This document shows, piece after piece, positions 25,816-37,309 of a DNA stretch of 64,000 nt. The stretch covers positions 1,266,501-1,330,500 of the forward strand of contig CAUEEP010000729.1 of the NCBI GenBank assembly GCA_958450365.1. The letters are read 5' to 3'. The position numbers were made by a program, and so were the translations under genes. Numbering within the stretch: position 1 is the stretch's first letter; every line of letters begins with the position of its first letter. The DNA is from Mesorhabditis belari (taxonomy: Eukaryota; Nematoda; Chromadorea; Rhabditida; Rhabditidae). Below the pieces are notes generated by a model, which worked only from the letters and a program-made list of their open reading frames with translations, was not told where the DNA came from and ran no database searches.

Positions 25816-25875
25816 AAAAAAGGTGCGCAAATGTCCAGGTGCGCAAAAAAAAGGTAGCATTTGTCCCACCCCCTA
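25816..25875. mobile_element. Solo terminal fragment of the hAT-like miniature element
   Basis: Matches the right end of the element at 16462-16965 (AAAGGTGCGCAAATGTCC, AAAGGTAGCATTTGTCCCAC) and stops at the element border. The interior and the other end are absent. Between the 24.4-24.8 kb repeats and this point there is AT-rich sequence without a gene. Confidence 0.6.
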
Positions 25876-25996
25876 AATTGTCTCGAGGCTTAAACTGTCT
25901 AGCTCGCTAACCAATACACTATGAAGGCGAAGTGGCCGGGCGGAAAAAAACCTCATTAATTGTAAACAATACTCATTTTCCTTTTTTTGCTTTGAA

Positions 25997-26612
25997 CTTT
26001 CGTATAAAAACGAGTTCTAAAGCTTCACCAGACGCCAAACAGAAAAAAAAAGCTGTTTGACTGGAAAAAAAGCTTTTCTGATACAGAATTCTGATGCAGA
26101 ATTTCCCGGTGATTCCGAATCTGTAATCAGAATTTCATAAAGTCTCAGGCAAAAAAAGATATTCAACTTTTTACGCAGCCAAGCCTATCAGCGCTCAATA
26201 AGATCCCTTTTCACGCAGACCCATCAACTAGCTCGGTGGCCTAGTGGTTAGTGTGCCTGGGTCATAGACGAACGGCTGGCTTTTTGCACGGGTTCAATCC
26301 CTCGTTTAACTTTCGTTTATAAAAATGAGTTCTGGAGCTTTACCAGACGCCAGACATTGTTTGGCTGGAAAAAAAGCTTTTCTGATACAGAATTCTGATA
26401 CAGAATTTCCCGGTGATTCCGAATCTGTAATCAGAATTTCATCAAGTCTCAAGCAAAAGAAGATATTCAACTTTTTACGCAGCCAAGCCTATCAGCGCTC
26501 AATAAGATCCCTTTTCACGCAGCCGTCTCAACTAGCTCGGTGGCCTTGTGGTTAGTGTGCTTGGTTCGTAGACGAACGGCCGACTTTTCGCACGGGTTCA
26601 ATCCCTCGTTCA
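25997..26612 (+). repeat. Two tandem SINE-like units (313-bp period) each ending in a tRNA-like segment
   Basis: Unit 1 (25997-26309) and unit 2 (26310-26612) are about 93 percent alike. Each has a body with GAATTTCCCGGTGATTCCGA and GCCTATCAGCGCTCAATAAG, followed by an A-box-like GGTGGCC.(A/T)GTGGTTAGTG and a B-box GGGTTCAATCCC. The spacing of the boxes is longer than in a tRNA and no cloverleaf closes. Confidence 0.6.
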
Positions 26613-27154
26613 TCTTTGTTTGCTTTTTTTGTGTCAAATCGAATTTTAATTAAAAATATTCATATTCTTAAAGAGATTATTATAAAAGAAAATGAATGTG
26701 TTTAATTAAAAACGAATCACAGCTAATTTACTAAAAGATACCTTAAATTTCCATAATTATCCCTAAATAAACGAAAAAAGGAAAAAAAAGTTGTTAAAAT
26801 CGAAAGTTTTTTCATTGATTTTCCCAAGTTCTCAATTTTCTCTAAACCTTGAATCTCGTTAAGGAAAGAAAAGAAGAAACAGGCTTTCAAGGAATGCAGG
26901 AGACAAGGCTCATTCTCTTGAATCAGAGAAATCTTGTATCCAAGTTTAATCATATGTAAATGAAGGAAATGAAGAAAATCTCGTATTCTAAGCTTTTTTT
27001 GATTGAAAAACTCTCTTAAATTTCGTCTTTCCTTTCTTTTTTCAATATTTACACAATTTCCTCAAACATTTCTATTGGTGAGAGCCGTTTTTCGATGAAA
27101 GATCTATGAATTGAATGAATTGAAAGAGAATAGCTGAAAAAGCAAAAGATCATC

Positions 27155-27227
27155 GCCACCAGGAGGGGTCGAACCACCGACCTTTGGCTTATTAGATCAA
27201 AGCTCTAACCGACTGAGCTATGGGGGC
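27155..27227 (-). tRNA. tRNA-Ile(AAT)-like, mildly degenerate
   Basis: 73 nt. Acceptor GCCCCCA/TGGTGGC has one mismatch, the anticodon loop CTAATAA gives anticodon AAT, the anticodon stem has a C-A mismatch, and the T stem has a T-T mismatch. It is the left arm of a palindromic head-to-head pair with 27357-27429, separated by 129 bp. Confidence 0.6.
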
Positions 27228-27356
27228 ACTTGTTTGCCGAAAGAAATTTCGGTTATTATTCATCATGTGATCAATTTGGGAAAGATTTTTCTTGACCATC
27301 GCTTCTCAAATTGATCACTTAATGCCTAGTAGCTGAAATTTCATCAGCAATTCGTT

Positions 27357-27429
27357 GCCGCCATAGCTCAGTCGGTTAGAGCATTGGTCTAATAAGCCAA
27401 AGGTCGCAGGTTCGACCCGTGCTGGCGGC
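27357..27429 (+). tRNA. tRNA-Ile(AAT)
   Basis: 73 nt plus A73. The acceptor GCCGCCA/TGGCGGC is perfect, the D arm is GCTC...GAGC, the anticodon arm TTGGT-CTAATAA-GCCAA pairs fully, and the T arm GCAGG-TTCGACC-CGTGC has one mismatch. Followed by an A-run and T-run suitable for Pol III termination (AAAAAAGTTTTTC). Confidence 0.85.
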
Positions 27430-27734
27430 AAAAAAGTTTTTCTTTTCTTTCTCTCATATGTAAATGAAGAGAATGAAGAAAATATGGTATCCTAAGCTTT
27501 TTTTTGTTTGAAAAACTCTCTTAAATTTCATTTTCCTTTCTTTTTTTTCAATATTTACACAATTTGCACAAACACTTTCATTGGTGAGAGCCGTTTTTTT
27601 TCGCAAAAAGCTTGTAATTCTGTTTTTGCGATAGAATTTCAAAATTTGAATAGAAAAAAGATAAACTTTATATATAGATACAAACTTTTTGCTTAGAATT
27701 CAGGAGCTGAGATAAAGTACGCTAGATTTAAGTC

Positions 27735-28110
27735 TAATACACATGAATTCGTGCACATAAATACGAAAAGGGCCGATAAAAAGCAACACGATATAATAAG
27801 GTATGGGGTAGGTAGCACAGATAACGTCAAGGATCCACTAGAGCTTCAAGATCAAGAACATCTTGATCAAGAACATCTTGATCAAGATCATCTTGATCAT
27901 GATCATCTACAGAAAATTGAAAGGTCTCGAGGTTATTGGACTCTCTCAAAACTCTGGGGAATCGATTCCAAATTCTGGCAGGAATCGATTCCAAATTCTG
28001 GCAGGAATCGATTCCAAATTCTGGCAGTTCTTAAGATTAATACACATGAATTCATGCACATAAATACGAAAAGGGACCGATAAAAAGCAACACGATATAA
28101 TTTATGTAAG
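27735..28110. repeat. Repeat block: short direct repeats and duplicated 70-bp segment
   Basis: A segment with CATAAATACGAAAAGGGCCG and AAAAAGCAACACGATATAAT occurs at about 27739 and again at 28039. A diverged copy lies at 21453-21514. Between them are three copies of a 23-bp unit (GGAATCGATTCCAAATTCTG) and a run of GATCAAGAACATCTT. Confidence 0.7.
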
Positions 28111-28592
28111 ATGTGGGCTTTACTAGGATCCATTAGAGCTTTAAGATCAAGAACATCTACAGGTGAACATCAAGGTTTCAAGACTATTGGACTATTGAAC
28201 ATCAAGGTTTCAAGACTCTCTTAAAACTCTAGGGAATCGATTCCAAATTCTGGCAGTTCTTTATGGAAAAGAGTTATAAACAAACTTATTGGAGGTGACT
28301 GGGATTTCTAAAACGAAAGAATTTCTAACCAAAGAATTTCTAACGAAAGAATTTCTAAAACGAAAGAACCTCTCTTTGAACTAAACGTGGGATTAACTTT
28401 GAATAAATCTCGAAAAAGAGGGATAGCTTGCCCGTCCTTTACAATTTTGAAACATTCTATTAAAACCGTGACCAAGCGGCGGTGAGATTTAAGATCAAAA
28501 AGAGACCAAGAGATTTAAGATCAAAAAGATTTGAGTCTATCTTTGTAACTAAAAGTTTGCAAATTTGGAAAAATCGATTCTCCATAGAGATA

Positions 28593-28826
28593 CAGTACTG
28601 GACAATGAAATATCATACTTGAAAAACGATCGTCACTTTCGCGCGCGCTGAAATGCGTCAGAAAATACGGTATTTCTAAATATTAATATTACCATTGTGT
28701 AGCCCTTGAAAAGAGCTTCCAGAAAATGTATAACACTAATAGTTTAAGCTCAAAGACAAGGGAGTTACAGACGCGCGAAAGTGACGATCTCGTTTTTCAA
28801 ATATGATATTTCATTGTCCAGTACTG
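28593..28826. mobile_element. Tc1-like miniature element, copy 1 (234 bp)
   Basis: Inverted ends CAGTACTGGACAATGAAATA of about 55 bp, with TA on each side (28591-28592, 28827-28828). The form CAGT.CTGG with a TA duplication is that of Tc1-family ends. Isolated ends of the same family are at about 28845-28870 and 29103-29120, and a second full copy is at 37310-37609. Confidence 0.8.
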
Positions 28827-29850
28827 TAGCTACTAGCTACTAGCTAGCTTTCATTGTTCAGTACTGTATGTAGTACTGTATGTACTGTTTGTAGTACTGT
28901 ATGTACTGTATGTAGCCATCTAGCTAGTTGCTATGCATCTATTTCATCTATTTACTCGTTTAAAAAGCCCCACCGAAAAGTCGGCCCTTCACCAACGATC
29001 CATTGCCCATCTCGACGCTCTAGCTTAATGTGAAACACGCTTGTTGACCCTGAGAAATCGATTGGTTAATGATCGATTGGTTACTAGCTGGCTACTAGCT
29101 AGCTTTCATTGTCCAGTACTGTATCTTAGTATATCTAGGCTGGATTTTTTTCTACGCGAGAGCTTTATCAACTTTATCTTTAAATAATTGAACTGGTGTT
29201 TTTACAAATTCTTTCCTTTTTTTTCTAATTAATAAAATCAACTCCAATAGAGTTTATTTACAAATTTTGAACCACAAATTACATCTCAAAGAAGAATAAA
29301 CTTCTTGTAAAAGTGTTTAAAGCAAAAGCAAAAAGCAAAAAAGCTAATTTGTAAATGATTTTCTTCAAAAAAATGAAAGCATAGAATTTCTCTTGAAAAG
29401 TCAAGCACTACACTCATCGTTTTTTTGTAAAAACGGAAAAGAAAGTAACGAAGAAAACCGACAAAGAAATCCCCCGTTTTCTTCTTTTTTTTTCAGCCTA
29501 AAACTGCGCCAATTCTCTTTTTTTGACAAATTTCTTTTTCCCATTCTTTTTCCAATTCTTTTTCAATCAATTTCTTATTATTTTCTTAACAAAAAACATT
29601 CACAAATTGTCATAAAACTCAAGAAATTTATCATTTTTCTATTATTGATTAAATTCTTGAAACTTTTTTTTGATTTAAGTACTAGAAACTTGAAATTATC
29701 ATAGTTAACCTTATTTTGGAATCAAAGTTTCTAGAGAAATCGAAAGTGAAAAGAAAACGCAGAACTTTGCCGCCAGCATGATCAAGTTCGAGAAATGATC
29801 CAAGAATTGAATGAATTGCAAGAAAATAGCTGAAAAAGCAAAACATCAGG

Positions 29851-29923
29851 GCCGCCAGCAGGGGTCGAACCTGCGACCTTTCGCTTATTAGATGAATGCT
29901 CTAACCGACTGAGCTATGGCGGC
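29851..29923 (-). tRNA. tRNA-Ile(AAT)-like, one anticodon-stem mismatch
   Basis: 73 nt. Acceptor GCCGCCA/TGGCGGC and T arm GCAGG/CCTGC are perfect and the anticodon is AAT. The anticodon stem TTCAT/GCGAA has a mismatch. Left arm of the second palindromic pair. Confidence 0.7.
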
Positions 29924-30052
29924 AATGATTTGCTCCGGAAATTTTGGTTATTAGTCATCAAGTGATCAATTTGGGGAAGATTTTTCTTGAAGACCGTCTC
30001 CTAAATTGGTCACTTGATAACTAATAACAGAAATTTCGCTCGGCAAACCAGT

Positions 30053-30125
30053 GCGAGCATAGCTCAGTTGGTTAGAGCATTGGTCTAATGGGTCAAAGGT
30101 CGGAGGTTCGACCCCTGAAAGGACT
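30053..30125 (+). pseudogene. tRNA-Ile pseudogene (right arm of second palindromic pair)
   Basis: D arm, anticodon loop (CTAATGG) and T loop are recognisable, but the acceptor (GCGAGCA against AAGGACT) and T stem no longer pair. Confidence 0.7.
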
Positions 30126-30623
30126 TTTTTCCTTCCAGGGGTCGTTTTTCTTTTTCTCTTGCAATTCAAAGAAAGAAATGATTGTTCCTTAAGATTCATC
30201 AGCAAATTTTTCCCGACTCAAATTGATCTACTTCTGAAAATTCGTTTAAAACCCTAAAAAGATGACTTTTTCAAGTTAAAGTTGTGTTTTTCCAAAAGTT
30301 GAAGATCTTTTTCAGAAAAAAAAGGAATTCCTATTGAAATTCTTTTTCCTTTTCAACCATACTTTTCATCTTTTTTGGCTCGTTTTTCTTTTCACTAAAA
30401 ATCAAACGTTTGTAAAGCCTAAAGAAAGATTTTTGAAAAGATTCATTTACAGATTTGAGTTAGAGCTCAATTTATGTTAGAAAACGATTCTTTCATTCGT
30501 TCAGATTCCTTACAATTTGCTGATTAATTTGCTAAGTTAAATCAAATTTTTAAAGGTTTTACAAAAAGAAATCGATGAAATCGATGTGGTCAGTGGTCAA
30601 AATCGATGAAAATCTGAAGAACG

Positions 30624-30832
30624 CGTTACAGGTCGAGCTTACAACAGGCGCGTTACAGGTCGAGCTTGCAACAGGGGCGTTACAGGCAGAGCTTGCAACG
30701 GGCGCGTTACAGGCCGAGCTTGCAACAGGGGCGTTACAGGTCGAGCTTGCAACAGGCGCGTTACAGGCCGAGCTTGCAACAGGCGCGTTACAGGCCGAGC
30801 TTGCAACAGGGGCGTTACAGGCCGAGCTGCAG
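30624..30832. repeat. 27-bp minisatellite, about 8 copies
   Basis: Unit GCGTTACAGG(C/T)CGAGCTTGCAACAGG with two-state variants (GGCGCG or GGGGCG). The period is nine codons, so both strands stay open (Ala-Leu-Gln-Ala-Glu-Leu-Ala-Thr-Gly on +). The + ORF from 30575 has a plausible ATG but no splice or family signal. Confidence 0.85.
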
Positions 30833-31550
30833 GCTTGCATTTCAGCTGTTTTCAGCTGAAAATTTCAGCTCTTTTTGTGCTTTTTATAAATGAAATAAAG
30901 AGGAATCGTGAAAAAAAAGTTGAACTTTTTTTTATTTGCCGACTCTTTTTCGAGAGAAATTTCACTTTTCTAGAAGAATTTCTGTCTGTTCACCAATAGA
31001 TCAACACGAGTTTTCTTTCTTTTTTTGCAGCCGTATTTGGGCAAGCCTTTTAATGTGTAGAGTTGCGAGTTTCTTTTTCTTTTATTTAACATCTTTTTTT
31101 GTAGCTTTTCCAAGCGATCAAATATCTATAAAATCAATTTTTATTCTTTATTTGTTTGGAATTAAAGGAAACATTCAAATTTTCTCTAAACTTTCCCCAA
31201 ACTACCGTAATCTTTATTTCTACATGATAGTCTAGAGCCTTTTAAAGGTCTAGAGAGCTCTCTAGAGCTCTCTAGAGCCTTAAATCTAAAGATCTAGACC
31301 TTTAGATCTTCTTTTTCGATTAATTACAAATTACTGTAGCCGCCTTAGCTGGATTACGTTAACTTGCTGCACTGCATTGCTTGTTTTATTATTGTAAACA
31401 TTTACAACTACGGTTACAGTCAAAGTATTACGATTACTGTAGCCGACTTAGATGGATTACGGTAACTTTACAAGTTACGACAAATTTCCATTGTCAGCCT
31501 TATCTTTAAATCAAATTTCCTAGAAAAATCAAAAGAAAAAGCAAAACTTT

Positions 31551-31623
31551 GCCGCCAGCAGGGGTCGAACCTGCGACCTTTGGCTTATTAGACCAATGCT
31601 CTAACCGACTGAGCTATGGCGGC
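31551..31623 (-). tRNA. tRNA-Ile(AAT)
   Basis: 73 nt and all stems pair: acceptor GCCGCCA/TGGCGGC, D stem GCTC/GAGC, anticodon arm TTGGT-CTAATAA-GCCAA, T arm GCAGG-TTCGACC-CCTGC. The best of the six copies, and the left arm of the third palindromic pair. Confidence 0.9.
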
Positions 31624-31751
31624 ACTGATTTCCTCCAGAAATTTTGGTTATTAGTCATCAAGTGATCAATTTAGGAGAAGATCCTCAAGAAAAACCTCTC
31701 CCAAATTGATCACTTGATGACTAATAGCTAAAATTTCATAGCCAAAACAGT

Positions 31752-31824
31752 GCCGCCATAGCTGAGTCGGTTAGAGCATTGGTCTAATAAGCCAAAGGTC
31801 GCAGGTTCGAACCATGCCAGCGTC
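31752..31824 (+). pseudogene. tRNA-Ile pseudogene (right arm of third palindromic pair)
   Basis: The anticodon arm is perfect with anticodon AAT, but the D stem has GCTG, and the 3' acceptor strand CAGCGTC and the T stem mispair. Flanked downstream by sequence that is the inverted copy of the left flank of pair 2. Confidence 0.7.
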
Positions 31825-32709
31825 AAAGATGTTTTGCTTTTTCAGCTCTTGCAATTCATTCATTTCATAGATCATTTCTCGAACTTGATCATATCAATCT
31901 CGATTTCTCAATTCCAGTCTCTAAGCCGACTCATTCGAAATCGTTTCCGAAATTCCATGTTTTTCCTTTTTTCTCTGTTTTCTCATATTTTCCTTGTCTT
32001 TTTGTGTCTTTTCCTTAAAATCTCTCCTTCCGTTTGCTCATTTCGTTAGTTTTGTTCGATTTTGAAATTTCTATTTCTATTTCAGTTCAATCATCTCATT
32101 TATTTAAACATTAACGTTCTCTTCATTCCTCTCATCATTTCCACGTAAACACACCCTTTCTAGTGCACTAAATTCCTCATTTTCTCAGCCAAACATTTTC
32201 TCATGTAAACGCACGCTTCTGGCACGCTTTATCGCACGCTTTATCACCCAACGGTGAGCCAGAAAGGGTTCGTTTGCGTTAGAGAATAAAGTAAACTTGG
32301 TTCAAGTTAGAAATAGAATTGATTGATTAATAGTTTGAAATAGAAGGTTGATTGAATTGAATCGTTGATTGAATATCGTTAAAGTCATAGGCTTTCTACA
32401 GTAATCGGCTTTCTACAGTAATTTTGTAGACTTGATTGTCTAAAAGAATGAAAAGAATAGGTTAACTATAAGAATTTAAGAGAAAGAGAATAACTATAAG
32501 AATCAATGAGAATTGCCCTTTCGTTTCTCGATTTTTCTTCGCGTAAACAGAAAGAAAACGAGAAAGATCCCTTTTGAAATCCAAAAAAACATTTCCCATC
32601 TCTTTTCCCAGTCTTTCTGTAAAATCTTTTGCGAAAAACTCACGGATTTCTCGTGTTTTCTCTTCTTGACAAGTTTAACACTTAAATGAGTCACAATTTC
32701 GACATTGTT

Positions 32710-32855
32710 TTTGTTTTAGATTTAGATTTGAATCGATTTAAATGGATTTGAATGGATTTGAATAGATTTAAATAGATTTAAATGGATTTGAATCAATTTG
32801 AATGGATTTGAATGGATTTAAATGGATTTGAATAGATTTAAATGCATTTAAGGAA
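32710..32855. repeat. Short tandem repeat of 11-12 bp
   Basis: About 12 copies of GATTTGAATG/GATTTAAATA-type units. The surrounding 31.83-33.2 kb is otherwise AT-rich with no gene supported; one copy of the dispersed CCTTTCTAGTGCAC motif lies at 32155. Confidence 0.8.
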
Positions 32856-33354
32856 TCAATTCAGTTAATGAATGCTTGAATGTGCAAGCATTTCCTTCAA
32901 GAACGATGAGAACAAACGGGAACATTGCCGAGCTGCGATTTCCCGAGCGCTCAAACTTTGCAGTCAACCATTTTCTTGTGAACCATTAAGAATAAACAAA
33001 AAAATAAAAAGAGTATCGTGTTCCCAATGCTCGATAAGCGTTTGTATCTTCGAGCAAATCTTTGTAGCAAATCGTGGAGCCAGTTTGGGTCGAGTAAAAT
33101 CGTGGAGCCAGTTCCGGCAATTCCCTTGTCAGAAATCCATTGGATTTCAGTGGATTTAATGGATAAATAGGTGGATTTAATAGGTTCAAAACTAGATGAT
33201 AAAAATGGATTTGAATCAAAGCCAAAGCCGAATCACAAATCAGGCTAGCCTGATTGGTCGGACGAAGCTGGCTAGCCTGATTGGTCGGACGAATCGAATC
33301 GGATCGGATCAGGCTGGCCTGACTGGTTGGATGAATCGGTCCTCACCCGATCCG

Positions 33355-33632
33355 ATTCGATCCAAGGTCCTATTCTGATCCAATCCAAGGTCCTCATTCG
33401 ATCCAATCCAAGGCTCTGATCCGATCCGATCCAATCCAAGGCTCTGATCCGATCCGATCCAACCCAAGGCTCTGATCCGATCCGATCCAATCCAAGGCTC
33501 TGATCCAACCCAAGGCTCTGATCCAATCCAAGGCTCTGATCCGATCCAAGGCTCTGATCCAATCCAAGGCCCTGATCCGATCCGATCCAATCCAAGGTCC
33601 TTATCCAATCCGATCCAATCCGATCCGATCCG
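33355..33632. repeat. GATCCGATCC-rich degenerate tandem repeat
   Basis: Units combining GATCCGATCC, AATCCAAGG and CTCTGATCC (23-28 bp). They keep two minus-strand frames open by chance. Preceded at 33240-33330 by a 25-bp pair, GGCTAGCCTGATTGGTCGG. Confidence 0.8.
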
Positions 33633-34900
33633 ATAACCATGTCTACAAAGTCCGAAGGTTGAGGTAAATGCTATTGCCAAAATTGAGAGCTTTCACTGCA
33701 GTAAATCGCTTGAAAAGCAAATTTCTCTTTGCCTCTGTGCTTTCAATTTTACTATTCCTATCCAGTTTTTTTATTTTGTTTTCCCGACAAAAACGATTTC
33801 TCTATCAATTCGATTCCTTTTTTCTTTCTCGAACTCAAGGCCAAATGTGCCAAAACGAATCGCTCAATGTTTCCATAATTTTCCGGAAAATCTCAAGAAA
33901 AAGAAAATGTAATTTTAAAGGAAATTAAATAAAATTTAACAAAATTAGACAAAATTTTAAAAAAAATTGAAAATTTGCAATGAAAAATGAGATTTTTCGA
34001 GGGGAAAGGGGTTTTGAATCGTTTTTTTGATTGTTTTTATAATTATTGAATTTACAATTGAATTTACATTGAAATCTGAAAGGAAAGATGTTTTTTTGGA
34101 TAGTTTTCAATGATTTTCGTGAATTTTGTCAGTAATTTTCTCTTTTTTCGGGCCACTCCCTGTTTTTCGATTTGAAAATCGACAAAAATGAAAAGAAATG
34201 AAAGAAATGAAAGAAATGAAAGAAAAAGGAGAAAATGTGGCTATAGAGATCGAAATCTTGTTGCTATTTAGTTTCTAAACGCTTTTATTTCATTCTTTTA
34301 AGAGAATTTGATAAAATTTGATGATTAGAAGTAGAGTTTTTCGAACTTTTTTACTTTATCTTTTCGTAAAATGTTTAGAATTTAATATTTTAAATATTTT
34401 TTAGTTATTTATTGTAATTTAAAATGATTACAATGTAAGTATCGATATAAAATAAAGCTTTAAAACCTTGAGCTATTATTAGAGATATCAGAGAGCTAGA
34501 GAGACGGTAATAGAGATCTTTACTAGAGATCTTTACTATACTCTTTACTAGAGATCTAGATTGAAATTCAATGCATAATCCAATGATTAAACGCTTAAAT
34601 GAAAGCTCAAGCAGCTTCTTAAATCACTATTAAAACTGTGATCAATTCAGTTCTTCGATCATATCAAAGAGAAACGTTATCGCTCTTCAGAAAAGTTCAA
34701 AATTCAAAAAAAGTTCAAAATCAGCTTAAGATCTCAATTTTCATTCTAATCAAAGCAGAAATTAGATAGATTAGATTGGATTGGTGATTAGATTGGACAG
34801 AGATTCACCTCAATTAGTAACATGCATTCACTCAATAGTTGCTCGATTTATTTGTTATAAGAGATAAAAACGATTGGAGGTCACCGCGGCGACGTGCTCC

Positions 34901-35527
34901 TTTCCCGTTCCCTTCCTGTCCCTCTCCCGTTCCTCTCCTGTCCCTCCTCCCATTCATCCTCACTTTTTTCGAACACCTCTTTCACCCCTCTTTTCCCCCC
35001 TTTCCTCCCCATTTCACACCCAAATTCTTTCAATTCTCTTTCCCTCTCTTCCACCTAAGCTAAGCTAAGCTAAGCCAAGCCTAAGCCTAAGCCTAATTTT
35101 TACATCTCAACTTCCAGACACGAGAGTGACCTGAAATTTTGTAAGCATACTCCCATGGGTGGCGCAAGCACAAGGACAATAGCTTGCACCTTAGCTCCGA
35201 GAACTGGCTGAGATCCAAAATGATCCAAAAAATGGGGGTTCAGCCTAAACCCAAATAGACTTAGTGCTAGGCGCTAGCCGCTAGCCTTCGCACTAAGTCC
35301 AAGCCAAGCCTAAGCCTGAGCCAAGCCTAGCCTAAGCCAAGCCTAGCCTAAGCCTAAGCCTAGCCTAAGCCTTTCCCGTTCCCTTCCTGTCCCTTTCCCG
35401 TCTCTCTCCTGTCCCTCCTCCCATTCATCCTCACTTTTTTCGACCACCTCTTTCACCCATCTTTTCTCCTTCTTTCCTCCCCATTTCACACCCAAATTCT
35501 TTCAATTCTCTTTCCCTCTTCTCCACC
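34901..35527. repeat. Duplicated C/T-rich 155-bp segment flanking telomere-like repeats
   Basis: 34901-35055 and 35372-35527 are direct copies (about 93 percent alike, C/T-rich on this strand). Between them, 35053-35098 and 35299-35372 are runs of GCCTAA and degenerate forms (AAGCTA, AAGCCA, GCCTAG), that is, the complement of the nematode telomere unit TTAGGC. Confidence 0.75.
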
Positions 35528-35529
35528 AT

Positions 35530-37060
35530 TTCATTCTCGTTTTTCTTTTTTTTCTCGTTTACTTTACATTTTCCAAGCTTTGAATTGCTAGATTAGAAAA
35601 AATTACCCATTTTCAATCATTTTCTTTTCTAAAAATGTTTACTTTACATTGTAAAATAAGTTTTTTTTCAGAATTTTAATATTTTATTTGGTATATATGT
35701 TTTTAGAATTCCAGAATTTGCAGAATCCTATAATTTGCAATTATTCTTTTTTTCTATTCTATTTTCTAAATATTCTTTTTTTGTAAAGCCTCTTTTGTTT
35801 GATTTACTTAATTTGATTGATGATGCCCTTCTAGTGGAGTGAATTCCTTTTTGTGAATTCCTGTGAAGTGAATTCCTTTTTTTCTCACAAAATCCGATCA
35901 CTTATGTGAGAAAATTGAAGAATTCAGTGTGGTAGAAGGGGTGTGTTTCTAAATTTTCTACATTTTCTAAATTTAACCACTTCAAAGTAGGATTATTATC
36001 TAGAATTATCTAATAGATAAGGATTTTGGCAGCTAGAGTAAGCCCTGAAGCCGGCAGGCAAACAAAAGTAGATGCGAAGCTTGAAAAAAAAAGAAATCGT
36101 CGTCGTCGTCCTCAACTCCATTTTGAGTGTGTTTTCAAGTTGACCCTCGTCCTCGACCCCTCGACCAACTTTCGACGCCTCGTTCTCAGCTCTATAGCTT
36201 TCTTAAATTTCTCATTGATTAACAAACTTTCGAATGTTTGAATCAATGAATCAAATGATAGTTTTAAAAGAGAACGATAGTCATTTTCCGTCATTTGATT
36301 CATTTCTTTGATTCGAAATGAATCAAAGAGATGAATCAATGAGAAAAGTTTCTTTTTAGAAAAGTTTTTATAGTTTTTTTCCAGGCTTTTTCGAGTATTC
36401 TAAAAGTTTGTATGCCTAAAAAAGGGAATTGAAATAAACGAGAGTGTTGAGGGAAATTGAATCGAATTCCTATTACCTAAATCTTTTCAATAGATCGTGT
36501 ACTTTGTGCTGTGCTTAAACTCGTAAATAAACACACTTTCTCGTGCACTCCTTTCGCGTTTTCTTTCTTTTTCTTTAATCAGAAGAAAATCAAGAATTTC
36601 CTTTACAATCTGATGTCTTGAAGTCATCTTTAAGTCAATTGAAAGCTTTAAAGAAACACTTAAACTTTAGGAAATCAAAGCCGAGCCTTGCGTGTCTTTC
36701 TTTCTTCTGTCAATTCTTTCACATCTTTATCCAAATCTCTTCCTTTCCCTCTTCCTTTCCCTCTTCTCTTCCCTCTTCCTCTCCCTCTTCTCCTCCCTCT
36801 TCCCTTCCTTTGCCTTTTTCCCCAAAAAAGGAGTGAACTCAATTGGGAGAATCTGTGTCCAATCTTCTCGAAAAGATCCTTCCAACTTTCTTTTCTTTTC
36901 TTCTTTTCTTTACTCAAAGATTTCCCAGCTGATAGTATTATTTTTGGAACTTGTTTTTCCCTTTTTCTTTTGTTGTTTTCTCGTATTGATTAAAACAATC
37001 TTATCGACTTTATGCTTACTGGAATTTTTGAAAGATGGAAAGTTAACTCCCCCTAGAGTA
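35530..37060. other. Gene-free AT-rich stretch
   Basis: Contains a copy of the short palindromic element with CTTCTAGTGGAGTGAATTC and its inverted partner (about 35830-35945), another motif at 36530, and a CCCTCTTCC-rich microsatellite at 36735-36815. No gene supported. Confidence 0.45.
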
Positions 37061-37069
37061 GAAGAGATT

Positions 37070-37165
37070 GTGCATCAGGTGCAATGGTTAGCATAGTTGC
37101 TCGGTAAGCGAGCAACTATGCTAACCAGCAACTATGCAGGTCGCGGATACGAGTCTCAGCAGCGC
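37070..37165 (+). repeat. tRNA-like sequence containing an 18-bp perfect hairpin
   Basis: GGTTAGCATAGTTGCTCG (37086-37103), a 5-base loop GTAAG, then its exact complement (37109-37126). A third partial copy AGCAACTATGC follows, then a T-arm-like GCGGATACGAGTCTC. Removing the hairpin duplication would leave a tRNA-like A-box/anticodon arm. Confidence 0.6.
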
Positions 37166-37309
37166 ACAAGTTTTTGATTTGCCCTAGTTTCTAAAATTTT
37201 AAAACAACACCTATCCTATATTATTCAGTTTTTCAAAGGCTTTTCGAATCTGCTTTTAGTTCTTTTCTAAATAACTTGTAAACGGAATTTAGCTTTATAG
37301 TTTTAGTTA

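Noticed and set aside
30559..30859. Repeat ORFs on both strands (ALQAELATG / SACNAPVAS)
   Set aside because: 27-bp minisatellite open on both strands; no splice sites or family similarity.
33272..33680. Minus-strand ORFs rich in Gly-Leu-Asp-Gln-Ser
   Set aside because: They come from the GATCCGATCC repeat; two overlapping frames are equally open, so coding is unlikely.
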